Shown here in pieces: positions 44,154 to 55,263 of a stretch of 64,000 nucleotides of DNA. The stretch is from Gentiana macrophylla (lineage: Eukaryota > Streptophyta > Magnoliopsida > Gentianales > Gentianaceae). The notes below the pieces were generated by a model that had not been told where the DNA came from, made no database searches, and saw nothing but the letters and a program-made list of their open reading frames with translations. Position 1 is the first letter of the stretch. Each line of letters begins with the position of its first letter. The stretch covers positions 1 through 64,000 of the forward strand of contig JAOBSW010000120.1 of NCBI GenBank assembly GCA_026214975.1, read 5' to 3'. A program made the translations under genes and the position numbers.

Positions 44154-47069
44154 TAGGAAAAGGATGAACAGGACTACTTTTAATTTTATTTGAACTAAAA
44201 TGACAAGGTAAAAAGATAGTGGCTTATAAGGACAAAAACATATGAATATCCAAAAATACCCTTAATTTAAAAAAGCATGTAAGTTTTTTTTTAATAGTGT
44301 ATTAAATTATTCCATCCTTAAATGTCAGACAAATGCTAGCCAAAAATTAATGCTAAACCAATTAGAATCATTTGTGGCAGCGAAAAAAAATCTATGATTC
44401 AGCGTTTGATTTTGAGTTCAAATATTATGCAAATACACAATTCAAAAGGTGATTTTTATGGATTTATGGTCTTTATTGATAAGACTATTTTTATGAATTT
44501 CTGGTCTTTCATAAGAAACCACAGTATTCGTGCTATTACCCGGAATTTGAAATGATCAACTATTGCTTTTGTTTGTCGATAGCAGTTTCATCGTTGTTAT
44601 TTTAACGAAGGTTTTGTCCTTCATTGGTTGATATTTTGAGTGTCGATTCGAGAGGTGGACATGCTGATTTATCGTTTTCACGAATTGCAGTGGTTTTATT
44701 AATTGTAATTGAAGATGATATGTTTTCTGGTTGATTGCGATTTTTACATCATTTTGATCACATGATTAGCCGTTTTCTACCCCAAATATCATTCTTGTAC
44801 ATAGAAGTAAGTCTGTTGTTTTCATGGAGATGCAGTAACATTGCTTCATGATTTCATGTTACTGCATGTGTAGTAACATGCATACTCATTCTTTTTAATA
44901 ATCCCTTCTCCATTGCGCAACTAAAGAGAAAAAAAAGGAATTAGGTATCCCATGGTGGATGTAGCGACCCTTGTCAAGAGGATGTGGGAACGCTGAATGG
45001 ACATACAATAACAATGTTTTCATTTTATTGTGTGTGTACTAGCATGTGTAATTCATTTTTTTAGTCGTTTGTGGTTTGAGCAAGTGAACCGATACAGAAA
45101 AAGGTTCTCCCATATATGTTGTGTAGATGTAGTGTCACTTGGTAAAAGAATGTAGTAACTGTAACTAAAAAGGATTTCATCATACTAACAAGATATGCGG
45201 TAACATTGATTTCTTGTCACTGCATTTTTTATTAACCTACATACGTCCTTTTTTTATGATCAAACAGAAAATACAAGAATTGGCTCTGTAGGAAAGGAAA
45301 AAAAAACTCGTTACTGCATATTCATTAAAGGGAGGATATGAAGTAGCCCCTTGATGCACACACCATATGAAGTAGTATCACATAATGCAGCGACACGGTG
45401 AGAGAGCCCAAATGCAGTAACACCCAATTTTCAGCAACATTGACTCTTTTTACTAGATTTTCTCTGTGTAAAATAACACCGTCTTTAAATAAAATAGGGT
45501 TTCTTAAAATAAATAAATAAAAGAGGGACAGATCCAAGTCACTACAAATGCAAGAACATGAAATGAAAAATCATGTTGCCCTACACACGGTAAAAATCAA
45601 CCAATGTTGCCACATTCCTTCAAAACAAGTCATTGCAACTACCAAACAACCATCGGTCTCCCATTTTTAATCCGTTCACTTAGGCATGTTACTACACACG
45701 TTGTAACATGAACACAATGTCAATGCATATTCATGATAATGGAGAATGTTACTACACACCTTTAGTATGTGTCAATATATCTACCAAACAAATATCGATG
45801 TCACATGCCAACACACATGTAGTAACATGACCACAAGATGCATAATACTTATATATACATTTTCCAAGTAGAATTTGCAAATGATATATGCCTTTCCCAA
45901 GTAGAATAAGAAATAAAGACAAAAAAAATACAAGAATTGACTTTAATGTTACTACATATTCATTAAAGTAGGGATATGCAATAACCTCATTATGCACGCA
46001 CCAAATGACGTAGCAACACATAATGCAACGACATAGTGAGAGAGCCTAAATACAGTAACACCCAATACTCAGCAGCATTAAATGCAGTTACACCCAATCT
46101 ACACAACACATTTAATGTACACCCAATTCGTTTCTACAACCCCAACTATATTTTCATATAATTTCCCAAACTTAACATCCCCACCCAATCCGATGCAAAT
46201 GAGAAATGCAATCAACAAATAGATGTAGCAACAATGACAAAAATTCAAGAATTTTATTTATTGGATAACTGAACTGTTACTACATACACAATGAATTCTC
46301 GGATGCAGTAACCCGATTATGCACGCGCCATATGATGTAGTAACACACTATACAATTACAATGTCATAGATCCCAAACACAATAACACCTATGACACAGC
46401 AAGATCAACATCACATGATCTAAATTTCATTTGCACAAAAGATTTCACTATACACCCAATTCTATTCTACATCCCCACCATCAATTCCATACAATTTCAA
46501 ACATTTTCCCAAATATTTAGGATTCCTACATAGCCCAAATAAATCATACAAAATAATTCATAATTCGTGCTTGATTGGTAAAAACAATTGATACTTACTC
46601 ACTGATCCTGCGTTTTATCCTCTTTTTTGCCATTTAGACTTCTCACTTCACATCTTTCCGGGTCGGATGGTGCTAATATGGTGTTATTTCTCATAATTTT
46701 TCTTCAAATATGCGCAGAACACTAGTTTTATCGGTTGCATTCTTTGATTTTTTTTGGAGGCCTGGCGAGCCACAACCGTCAACGCTGACATACCTTGTTA
46801 AAATGGAAATGTCAAAAGGAATCGCCTGAGTGAGAGAGAGGTATCTGATCTTTGCCGTCGGCGGAGAATGAAATGGAAAAGTTTTCTTTGATTTCTTGAT
46901 CGACTTTATTTCTTCTGTTACTGCAGTATTATTTATTTTATGTTAATGTGATATATTGAGGGTGTTTTGGTACATCTATCTATTCTTTGTCCTTTTCAAC
47001 CATTTAAAATTGAAGATGTCCTATTTAACCATTTTTTTAATCTTAATATGTCCTTTTGAGCCACTCCCT
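44154..47069. mobile_element. Mutator-like non-autonomous element candidate
   Basis: The ends are diverged inverted repeats over about 110 bp. The left reads aggaaaaggatgaacaggac and later acaaaaacatatgaat..aaaatacccttaa. The right, reverse-complemented, reads agggagtggctcaaaaggac and later atgtaccaaaacaccctcaa. This pattern is typical of plant Mutator-like termini. The flanks ttttagaaaat / ctaaagaaaat could be a mutated 9-11 bp target duplication. The interior shows no transposase, only diverged direct repeats (45260-46420). Confidence 0.4.
45260..46420. repeat. Three diverged direct repeats with 'gcagtaacaccca' words
   Basis: A block with tacaagaatt, tactgcatattcattaaag, tgcac-caccatatgaagtag, gagagagccc and cagtaacacccaat occurs at about 45267-45440. 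It recurs at about 45925-46085 and, more decayed, at about 46250-46400. Spacings are roughly 660 and 325 bp. No coding capacity is apparent. Confidence 0.6.
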
Positions 47070-47144
47070 CTAAAGAAAATTTCTGTCGGAATATTTGGTT
47101 CTGAATGATGTCACGAACACGTAATAACCTCCTGAATAGATCAT

Positions 47145-47256
47145 CAAACAGGTAACGATCTTGATAGTATACACTCAAACAAGTAACGGTCTTCATACCG
47201 AACAAGTAACGGTCTTCATAATCAACTATCGATCAGGTAACGATCTTCGTACTAGA
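47145..47256. repeat. Degenerate minisatellite
   Basis: Four copies of an ~18 bp word: caggtaacgatcttgatag, caagtaacggtcttcatac, caagtaacggtcttcataa and caggtaacgatcttcgtac. They are unequally spaced (about 20-40 bp). Confidence 0.6.
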
Positions 47257-47289
47257 TTGATGATAATAACCAACCGATCAAATACTCTG

Positions 47290-47846
47290 AGTCGTGTCAA
47301 ACGATCAAATACTTTTCCTTTCGATCTGTCTGCCAACAACAAATTGTTTTGTATGTGTCGTAAATCAAGTGGTCAATTGGAATTTTATGTGGTTCTTCGA
47401 TGAACTAAACTCCCCTACCAAGCACCCTTACAACTAAGTGACAAACGGTGTATGAGAGTTGTCTAACTGCCTATTTCCTAACCTTGGGTAGCTTACACTT
47501 GGGCATACGGTGTAGGATCCGAATTCGAAAGAGAACACGGGCTCTAGAGGAATCCATCAAAGAATTCGTGAACTAGACTACCAGCACATGCATTCATTTA
47601 AAAAGGAGAAAACAGGGACATCTTGTTGGTTGTTGTTGTTGCACATAATTAAAATGCTTCATTCAAATTGGCTAGGGGCGTCCATGTGCTCATGCCTATA
47701 AGGCCAACCCTCGATAAAAACAGGGACGCCTCTGAAATTGCCCCACTAGTGAAACTCCGGATACTCCTACCTAATTAAAAGAGAGTTGCATTGAGTCCCT
47801 CGGGCTCCGAGTCTCCGAACGGTAAAAAGTAGAAACTCCAACCCGG
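47290..47846. other. Gene-free
   Basis: No gene or repeat structure is recognised. Confidence 0.4.
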
Positions 47847-48192
47847 ATCGAGTAAGAGCATCCACTATGGATGCATGCGGATGTGTACAAAATCTGCAAG
47901 ATTTTATTAGTTTTTTAATAGTTGTGTAAGTTGAAGACTTTTGTTTGCACAATGGCTCATTTGTGAATGTCAAAAAAGAATTTTGAGAAAACAAGAAAAG
48001 TACCAATTTTTTGCCGTGAGGTACATGAAAAAAGTATTTTAATAAGATGAAGTAAATGATAGGAGGAGGGGATTGGCTGAAAAACTTGGGAAACCGTGCA
48101 TGAAATGTGAAAGTTGGTGTGCTCAGGACCACTTGCACATCCACATTGCTAAGTCCCACAGTGTGTTAAAATAGGCTATTGTGGACATTACA
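47847..48192. mobile_element. Possible PIF/Harbinger-type MITE
   Basis: The left part reads taagagcatccactatgg and the right part ctattgtggacattac, reminiscent of the inverted gagcatccacaatgg ends of Harbinger-like MITEs with TAA targets. The inverted match is short and imperfect. The 130-codon minus-strand frame inside it has no domain. Confidence 0.3.
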
Positions 48193-48904
48193 CTTTGATT
48201 GCCCGTCACATTTGCACTTCACACTGGCTTAAATAATGCCATATTGAATACTCTAAGAAGTAAGAACATTACATCATTATCCATCAAAGAGTTATCATCT
48301 TTACACCCTTACATGTTGTATATGACTGGTCTGTGCCTGACATTATTAGTCATACGAATACGGTTACTTATATCAATAGTGTAGCAACATAATCCTTCCT
48401 GGTTTTTTTATCTGTCACATTTCAGAATTTGCTCTGTTTTAATTTATGTATCATTTTACATTTCCAATGCATTATTTATTATTTTTGGGAGTGTGGTTTA
48501 AGAAGACAAAAAAATAGGGGGAAAATATGAATCATGACAGTGGAAATTTAAATTAGGTGATAAGGACAAATCCACTGTTCATAACCCCAAATCCACTGTT
48601 TGCTGCAGTGGAACTGACCTCAAATCTAATGTTTCACTTTCACAGTGGAATAAAGACATGTCATTTTTACCCGAAAAAATATTCCACTGTCATTTTTCCA
48701 TATTTCATTATTCAAATTGTCCTTTTTAACAATAAACCCATTATTTTTTCCTCCTTTACCAATAAAATATTTACATCTCCAATAAAAAAAAATACATTTT
48801 CAATACTAAATTTTCTTACCAACAAAGTAGTAAATCTTCAATAAAAAAAAGAGAATTAGAGATAATGACAGTTTTTGAAATATTTTGAGTAACAGAACAG
48901 CGGT
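48193..48904. other. Gene-free AT-rich DNA
   Basis: No gene. The words tccactgtt and acagtggaa recur between 48538 and 48695 without a clear repeat unit. Confidence 0.4.
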
Positions 48905-49525
48905 ATATTTTTTATTGGGAGAAGGATAAATTCTATAATTTTTATAGCCGAAAGGATAAAGAATTTTTTGTTAAAAAAAGGCGTGTCCCTTGGACATTTT
49001 TCTTCCTTTTTTCTCTTTCCTCCCCGATTTTCAAACACTCATATTTTTTGATCTAGATATCCAAACTTGATGAAAATTTCACTGAATTTTTTATTTTTTG
49101 ATGATCTTCGTTTTGAGACTTGATTCGATATCATTACATCGTTTTTCGTGAGATTTACTTGCGAAATTCACTCAGTGAATCTCTCTAGTGAATCCTAAAA
49201 ATCAGTGAATATCGATAATGAATTTCGAACAATAGTGAATTTCGACAGCGGATTTACCGAAATCACGTCGGAATATATTTAATGTGGCCTCAAAATAAAG
49301 AGCATGAAAAAATAAAATAAAAAATTGTTGAAAGAATTTTCAAATTTGAAGTTCTAGATTGAGAGATGTGAGTGTTTAAAAAAAATGGATGAAAGAGAAA
49401 GTGTGTTGAGATTTTATTTTTTTTTGGAAAAAAATGCACTTGAAAAATTATAAAATAAAATAAAAATAGTTTTGTCATTTATGTAAAAATTTCAAAATCT
49501 TGTCTTTTCTTCCTAATTGATGAAA
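48905..49525. mobile_element. AT-rich foldback / Mutator-like MITE candidate
   Basis: The left arm (about 48905-49085, with ttctctttcctccccgattt, aaacactcatat, gatctaga) pairs with the right arm (about 49310-49525). Reverse-complemented, the right arm has tttctctttcatcc, aaacactcacat, aatctagaac. The arms are diverged. Between them the word agtgaat occurs five times (49140-49250). Confidence 0.4.
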
Positions 49526-49710
49526 TATTAGCCATTCTTTCTCGCATTCATTACCCTATAGAAAATACATTTCCAACACTATATTTTAGACATATTAAAA
49601 TTTTTTTAATCTGTGTGATTGTTCTGTTTGCGACAGGAAAAAAAAACGGGAGGATTACCTAATTAGTATAAGTATGATAATAATAACAAGAGACATTTTG
49701 GTCGTCCTCT

Positions 49711-49862
49711 TCGTACTTAGCATTTCACAGTGAAAACGACGCCGTATTCTTTAAAGACAATACCGTTTTACTTCGACAGTTTGGCGTCCTCTTTTTGGTC
49801 GTACTTAGCATTTCACAGTGAAAACGACGCCGTATTCTTTAAAGACAATACCGTTTTACTTC
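49711..49862. repeat. Direct duplication, two 64 bp units 88 bp apart
   Basis: tcgtacttagcatttcacag through ccgttttacttc is repeated without visible change at 49711-49774 and 49799-49862, separated by gacagtttggcgtcctctttttgg. The near identity suggests a recent duplication. It lies about 100-230 bp upstream of the transcript candidate at 49950. Confidence 0.85.
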
Positions 49863-49948
49863 ACTCCAATTTTCAAACAACGGCAATTGCATACACACCC
49901 TCCTCAACAAACAAAATTGTTTGCACACCCTGCTCAAAATAATAATAA

Positions 49949-51440
49949 TTGCATTATGACCCCTCTCCAAACCCTTCTCCTTCTCTCCAAATATCTCTTT
50001 TTATCTCACCGCCCAACGCAGTAATTCTTCGCCCTTATCATGTCTTGACCTACAATCATCGTATGACTTCTCACCCTTCTGGTTCTTGTTTCGATCTGTT
50101 CCGACCTCTGTTGCAGAGGACTTCAATAAACTATTCTCCGATTCACCGTTTTGTCATCGCCGATTTCCGTTCCTCGCTCCTAGCCGACTGTTGCCGCACC
50201 AGTGCCTCGGGTGAAAGGGTAACGTATTTGAAAGGTTGGGTTTTTATTTTTTATTTTCAGAGAAAGAAATTGTTTGATAGTTTTATCATGAATTGGTTAT
50301 GATTTTTCGAATTTGATACAAGTTAATTTCTTCTTTTTCTCAAAGTGTACGAATAAGAATTCGAATAAGAATTCTTTTCTTTCTCCTTTGTTGAATCTTG
50401 TGATTCTTAATCTCAGACTGAAGGCCGCTTTGGTTGACACATAGATGATGCCGGTTCCGGTGCCGGTGCCGATTGGTCAGCTGGCAGGGGATCTTGAAGT
50501 TTGGAGGTTCTGTATCATTTAACTGGATGGATCATTGGTTGAAATTTCATCATTGATGAACATTCAATGCAAATGACATTTGTGGTGGTTATTAAGCGCT
50601 CTTTTGGTTGCTATTTTTATCGATGAATATATGAATCGAAGGATTGTGTTTCTGAAAGGTTCTGATCATCCTTACATTGACTTTGTTTTTCGGGCGAGGC
50701 AATTGAGAGTTGGAGCCGGTCTCCAAGCCCAATAAGATAATCGCTCCTTATTGAAATTTTATGTTGATATGTAAGTATTAATTGTGTTATGCTGTGTTGG
50801 AAAATATACATTTTTAGTGAAAAGTTTGTGGTACTATAGGTGTGTTTTTGTTTCTCATAATGCACTTTGCACTAAGCTCAATTTCATGTGCATTTGGCAG
50901 AGTTGGAGGATAGCCCAAGGAAGAAAATAAAATTCAGCTCTTTGTGGCTAGAGATATGTTATCTTCCTAGCTATGCAAACCGTAAGTATTAATTTATATT
51001 CTTTTTCTTGGTTCTTTTGAATGGTACATATGCGTTCAAATGTTTCTTTCGACTGGCATATGATGAGTAGAAAAATTACAACCTGATCCGAAATTTTCAA
51101 AGTATCTTTAGCATTTTTGTGATTCCTTCTAGGCTTTACGAGGTTGGATTTGAGGACCTCTTGTGCTCTTTATAGATTGGACGATCTGAGACATAAATTG
51201 GTTTGTTTCGGCCTCCTGGAATCATTATAATACATTGTTGTATGTGATGTTTATATGAGCATTCATGTTGGTGTATAAAATGTGCTTCTTTTTTGGTGTT
51301 TTTTTGTTTTTGGAACAGGAACAATGGTTTATGTAAACAGACTAAGAATGGTGCATTTGGTTGTGACTATTGGTCCTCTGGAGTATAAACTGATAGGAAT
51401 TTTCTTTCTCCATACTTTGAGCTTTATGTGATTCCTGATG
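49949..51440 (+). pseudogene. Candidate spliced transcript or gene fragment, unidentified
   Basis: The region is less repetitive than its neighbours and has plausible intron-exon structure. Its first frame, from about 50064, reads MTSHPSGSCFDLFRPLLQRT up to a possible donor near 50219. A frame MMPVPVPVPIGQLAGDLEVW starts at 50444. A good internal exon at 50901-50981 (acceptor ttggcag, donor gtaagt) reads LEDSPRKKIKFSSLWLEICY. After the acceptor tggaacag at 51319 it continues in phase to a stop near 51428. I recognise no family. A decayed or captured gene fragment, or a non-coding transcript, are equally possible. Confidence 0.3.
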
Positions 51441-51453
51441 TTGAGTATTATTT

Positions 51454-52951
51454 GTAACACCTTTAAAATATTGGGTTGTTATTGAGACATATCTTATATT
51501 ATTATTTTTGTTTTACTATTATAAGGACTAGCGCTGAATATTATAATGCGCTAAATATATATAAATAAATGGAAACTTATTATAATCTTATTTATTTTAT
51601 TATTATTATTGTAAATTTTTATGACCGAACAAATAATGCAAATATAACACTTTGAATACATATATACTTTTTGAAGACTAACGTTAGAAGCAGCATGGTT
51701 GCAAAGGGATAGTGCTTGTAACTCGCCGTGCGCTTGGTGGTTCCGATCCTTAGGGAATTATATTTAACAAATTATATCTATATTTTAGTTGATAAAATAA
51801 AGGTTGTTGCAACAAAATTTTTTAAAAGTTCAAAATTTAAATTTTGCATCTTATCTTTTATCACTAGTAAGGGGTTTAGCACTATAAGTAGAAGAGGCCT
51901 CAAGTCATTAGGCCAAAAGTAAATGAGTTGAGGAGAGTATTACTGTAGTGGTTGATATCAAAACTTAGCACTGTGAGTTCCATTTTATTTTTTTAACTGT
52001 GTCATTGCGCTACTAGTTATTTTTTTACGTCCTAAGCATGGAGTGCAACTGTATTGATGACTATATTGTTTTAATTGTGTTGATCAAATTATCTATTTTC
52101 TTTCTTAGATTCAAATTCACATGCATGTTTGATATGCATATCGTAACCTTTTGGCATAATTTGAAAGCGGCGACACTCCAATCTTTTTACGAAGGATGTA
52201 TCAAAAGATTGGAGTGTCAGTGCCTTCAAATTATGCCAAAAGGTTACGATATGCATATCAAACATGCATGTGAATTTGAATCTAAGAAAGAAAATAGATA
52301 ATTTGATCAACACAATTAAAACAATATAGTCATCAATACGATTGCACTCCATGCTTAGGACGTAAAAAAAAAATAACTAGTAGCGCAATGACACGCTTAA
52401 AAATAAAATGGAACTCACAGCGATCTTAAGTTTTGATATCAACCACTACAAAGAATACTCCCTCCTGGCTCATTTACTTTGGCCTAATGACTTGAGGCTC
52501 ACACACCTCTTCTATTTATAGTGCTAAACCCCCTTACTAGTGATAAAAGATAAGATGCAAAATTTAAATTTTGAACTTTTAAAAAAATTTTGTTGCAACA
52601 ATCTTTATTTTATTAACTAAAATATATATATAATTTGTTAAATATAATTCCCTAAGGATCGGAACCACCAAGGGTACGGCAGTTACAAGCACTATCCCTT
52701 TTGCAACCATGCGCTTCTAACGTTAGTCTTCAAAAAGTATATATGTATTCAAAGTGTTATATTTGCATTATTTGTTCGGTCATAAAAAAATTTACAATAA
52801 TAATAATAAAATAAATAAGATTATAATAAGTTTCCATTTATTTATATATATTTGCGCATTATAATATTCAGCGCTAGTCCTTATAATAGTAAAACAAAAA
52901 ATAATAGTATAAGATATATCTCAATAACAACCCAATATTTTGGGGTGTTAC
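51454..52951. mobile_element. Giant foldback element (near-perfect 1.5 kb inverted repeat)
   Basis: Arms of about 735-750 bp (51454-52187 and 52203-52951) are almost exact reverse complements, joined by a ~15 bp centre (tacgaaggatgtatc). The element begins tgtaacacc and ends ggtgttaca. Mirror frames 52038-52301 (+) and 52089-52352 (-) encode nearly the same peptide, which confirms the symmetry. If the termini are taken as aacacc/ggtgtt, the flanks attatttgt (51447-51455) and acaatttgt (52950-52958) match 7 of 9, a possible Mutator-type target duplication. There is no transposase. Transcription would give a long hairpin RNA. Confidence 0.8.
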
Positions 52952-54128
52952 AATTTGTGATTGTATAAGATGGTTTTTATTTGATAAGAACCCCCTCATG
53001 CTAATATACAATTTGTTACTCTCTCTAGATCATTCTTCTTAATTATTGAAATGTGTCTATCACGTCCAATGCAAAGGGTGCATACACCTGGATGAATTGA
53101 GATTGCAACTCTTTAAATGAGTAGTTAAATGTGTTTAAATTATAAAAATTGATTCACGTGTTTATTATTCTGTAGTGAACAAAAGAATATCTGATGCATA
53201 AGCCACAATACTATAAAGCCAAAATCTTATTCTTCATTTTCAAGACACAATCAAATTTTACACCAAATCATCAATTTGGTGTAAAATTGTTCTACACCAA
53301 AAATATATATATATATATTTTTGGAATATTCCATCTTAAAATTCTCCTATTCTACACAAAAAAAAAAAAAAAAGAAAAAAAAAAAAAAGGAGTAGGAATA
53401 GTAGTTCATCCGGCACCAAATTTGGTGGAGCTTTTACTCTACCCGTCAATTTGATATCAATCGTTTGGATATATATTATGAAAATGATGTACAAATATGT
53501 TGTTATACTTTATTAGGCAATATCATAGCCATTTAAAATGATAAATTTTACATAAGCAAATTAGCTTGGACAAGCATATGCAGATAAAATAATGCAATGC
53601 AATAATATTTGTCTTTCATTATGATTTTACCCATACTTGCACAATTTACCAAAAAAGACAATGTAAAACAAGTAAAGAGTACAAATACTACATATCGGTG
53701 CAATTGAAAAAATCATATGTTCTACAACATTCACATAAATAGAATCCATATGACAAAAAAATGAGCATCAAAGATGGGCATGGCCGTGCGAGGCACGGCC
53801 TCACCTACAAGTTTCATTGATAAAGCATCAACGACGTCAAAAAGAGATCAAATGGGTTCCAATTAATACTTCTGGTAACAATAATTAATTGAGCAGTGAT
53901 ACATCCCAATAAATAATTTATCACTTTAATCAATGGTACATAGCATGTTGTGGTTTGTGCACTACACAAATGTGTAGTGCATATATCATTTTCCTAATTA
54001 ATTTTCGTACAAGAATTTCCCTTCTTTGAAGATAGTGTATTTCAGTTTGACCGGGTCCTCTGTTTCACTATTTATTTCGATAAATTAAATAATTAGGTCA
54101 CTTTAGTGTTCGTTATTTTATTTTTTTT
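52952..54128. other. Gene-free AT-rich DNA with small hairpins
   Basis: No gene. It holds a 15 bp-stem hairpin (53254-53288, aattttacaccaaat around catca), an A/G-rich run (53358-53392) and a perfect palindromic stem ggccgtgc-gag-gcacggcc near 53780-53800. The last resembles the hairpin word of Helitron/MITE ends. Confidence 0.5.
53254..53288. repeat. Short perfect hairpin
   Basis: A 15 bp stem aattttacaccaaat with loop catca. Related words (ctacaccaaaaatat, gcaccaaatttggtg) follow at 53290-53430, so it may be part of a decayed MITE. Confidence 0.5.
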
Positions 54129-54372
54129 CAGTTACACGTAGAATTTGTGGGGAAAGCCCGTGTAAAATTACACGGACTGAAAACACAGCCTCGAGCAAAA
54201 TTCCACGAGCTCACTCCTTTATATTTTTTTTTTAATTAGTTAGGTCCAACTTTTCCCACGAGGCTTACTGCCCCATGCGCAAAATTATACTGCCCGTTCA
54301 ACTTTTTTCACGAGGCTGTGTTTTCAGCCCGTGCAATTTCGCACGGGACGTGTAATTTTGTATGTGTAACTT
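54129..54372. mobile_element. Foldback MITE with ~65 bp inverted ends
   Basis: The left end (cagttacacgtagaattt, gcccgtgtaaaattacacgg, ctgaaaacacagcctcg) is the reverse complement of the right end (cgaggctgtgttttcagccc, gtgcaatttcgcacggg, tgtgtaact), with modest divergence. It is about 244 bp long and non-coding. I see no certain target duplication. Confidence 0.7.
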
Positions 54373-54717
54373 ACAAAAAATGTTATGAGAATGCGAATAT
54401 TTCTGATGGCTGATTATATAATTTCTCTTATTTCCTATCTCATGTGAATACTTTAGCATAACCTTTTCTTTTTAGCTACTATTATGATATTTTGCCCGGA
54501 CACAAATCGGTTGTTAAGTTATGACATTGTTGCACCGTTATGTATCGTATATGAAAAAACAAATTGTTGAACACCAACCCAAAGGTTGGTCCTCCAAATC
54601 GAGAGATGTGTTTCAATAGTTCAATATACTAAAACTCTCTTTAAATTTTATTGCTGGAAGATGTCGTTACATAAATGAATCGAACTCCACAATCTAACTT
54701 TAAACTGTCACTATAAC
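54373..54717. other. Gene-free
   Basis: AT-rich sequence with a small gttgaacaccaacccaaaggttggtcc hairpin-like stretch near 54570. No gene is seen. Confidence 0.4.
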
Positions 54718-54958
54718 ATCCAAAGCAGGGACGGATACAGAAAAATTTTCCACTGGGGTCAACGGACCGTAAAACTATATTTTTAACCAAAAAATTGTTT
54801 CAGTGGGGTCAGCGAAGTTTAAGACTACATTTTTTATCAATAAAATGACAATTTTTAACAACAAAACTAAATCGTTTTAATACTAAAAAAATTCTCCGGA
54901 TCTCAGTGAGGTCACGTGACCCCCCGTAGTTACACACAGATCCGCCAATGATCCAAAG
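54718..54958. mobile_element. hAT-type MITE with 8 bp target duplication
   Basis: The element 54726-54950 (225 bp) begins cagggacggatacaga and ends agatccgccaatg, imperfect inverted ends of the cagtggcggatctaga kind. It is flanked by an exact 8 bp duplication, atccaaag (54718-54725 and 54951-54958). An 8 bp duplication with CAG-type ends is the mark of the hAT superfamily. The interior has ggggtca-type words and no transposase. A sister element lies at 60613-60778. Confidence 0.85.
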
Positions 54959-55263
54959 TCTTTAACCAATGAGCTATGCCCCGAAGACTATCGTATATGA
55001 AGAGATTTTATGGTGCGATGGTTGTAACAAGGTTATACCAAATAAATATATTAGAGCCTTTCGTTTTCCCCCTCTTTCACACAATACAATTTTATCGGGT
55101 CTCAGAGAGGTTAGAAATGAAAGGTTGTAACGTATGACATTTGGTACAATCTTTTTACAACGGTTGTATAATAAAATTTATCATTGTATATGAGGTTGAT
55201 GTTAAATCTCGCTTGTGTGCTTTGCTATTTTTGTGTAAATTCATGTGTTCGAACATAATAATA
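54959..55263. other. Gene-free
   Basis: No gene or terminal repeats are recognised. Confidence 0.4.

Noticed and set aside
45260..46420. CRISPR-like array
   Set aside because: Repeats are three, diverged, hundreds of bases apart and without uniform spacers; the genome is eukaryotic.
47767..48159. 130-codon minus-strand ORF
   Set aside because: Overlaps a possible MITE, has low-complexity Phe/Ser content and no motif.
52038..52352. Mirror ORFs encoding nearly identical peptides on both strands
   Set aside because: A consequence of the palindrome; no domain.
51454..52951. Foldback as a pure read-level artefact (hairpin-chimeric read)
   Set aside because: Symmetry begins and ends at matching tgtaacacc/ggtgttaca termini, with unrelated flanks and a possible target duplication, as expected for an element. 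Not fully excluded without spanning reads.
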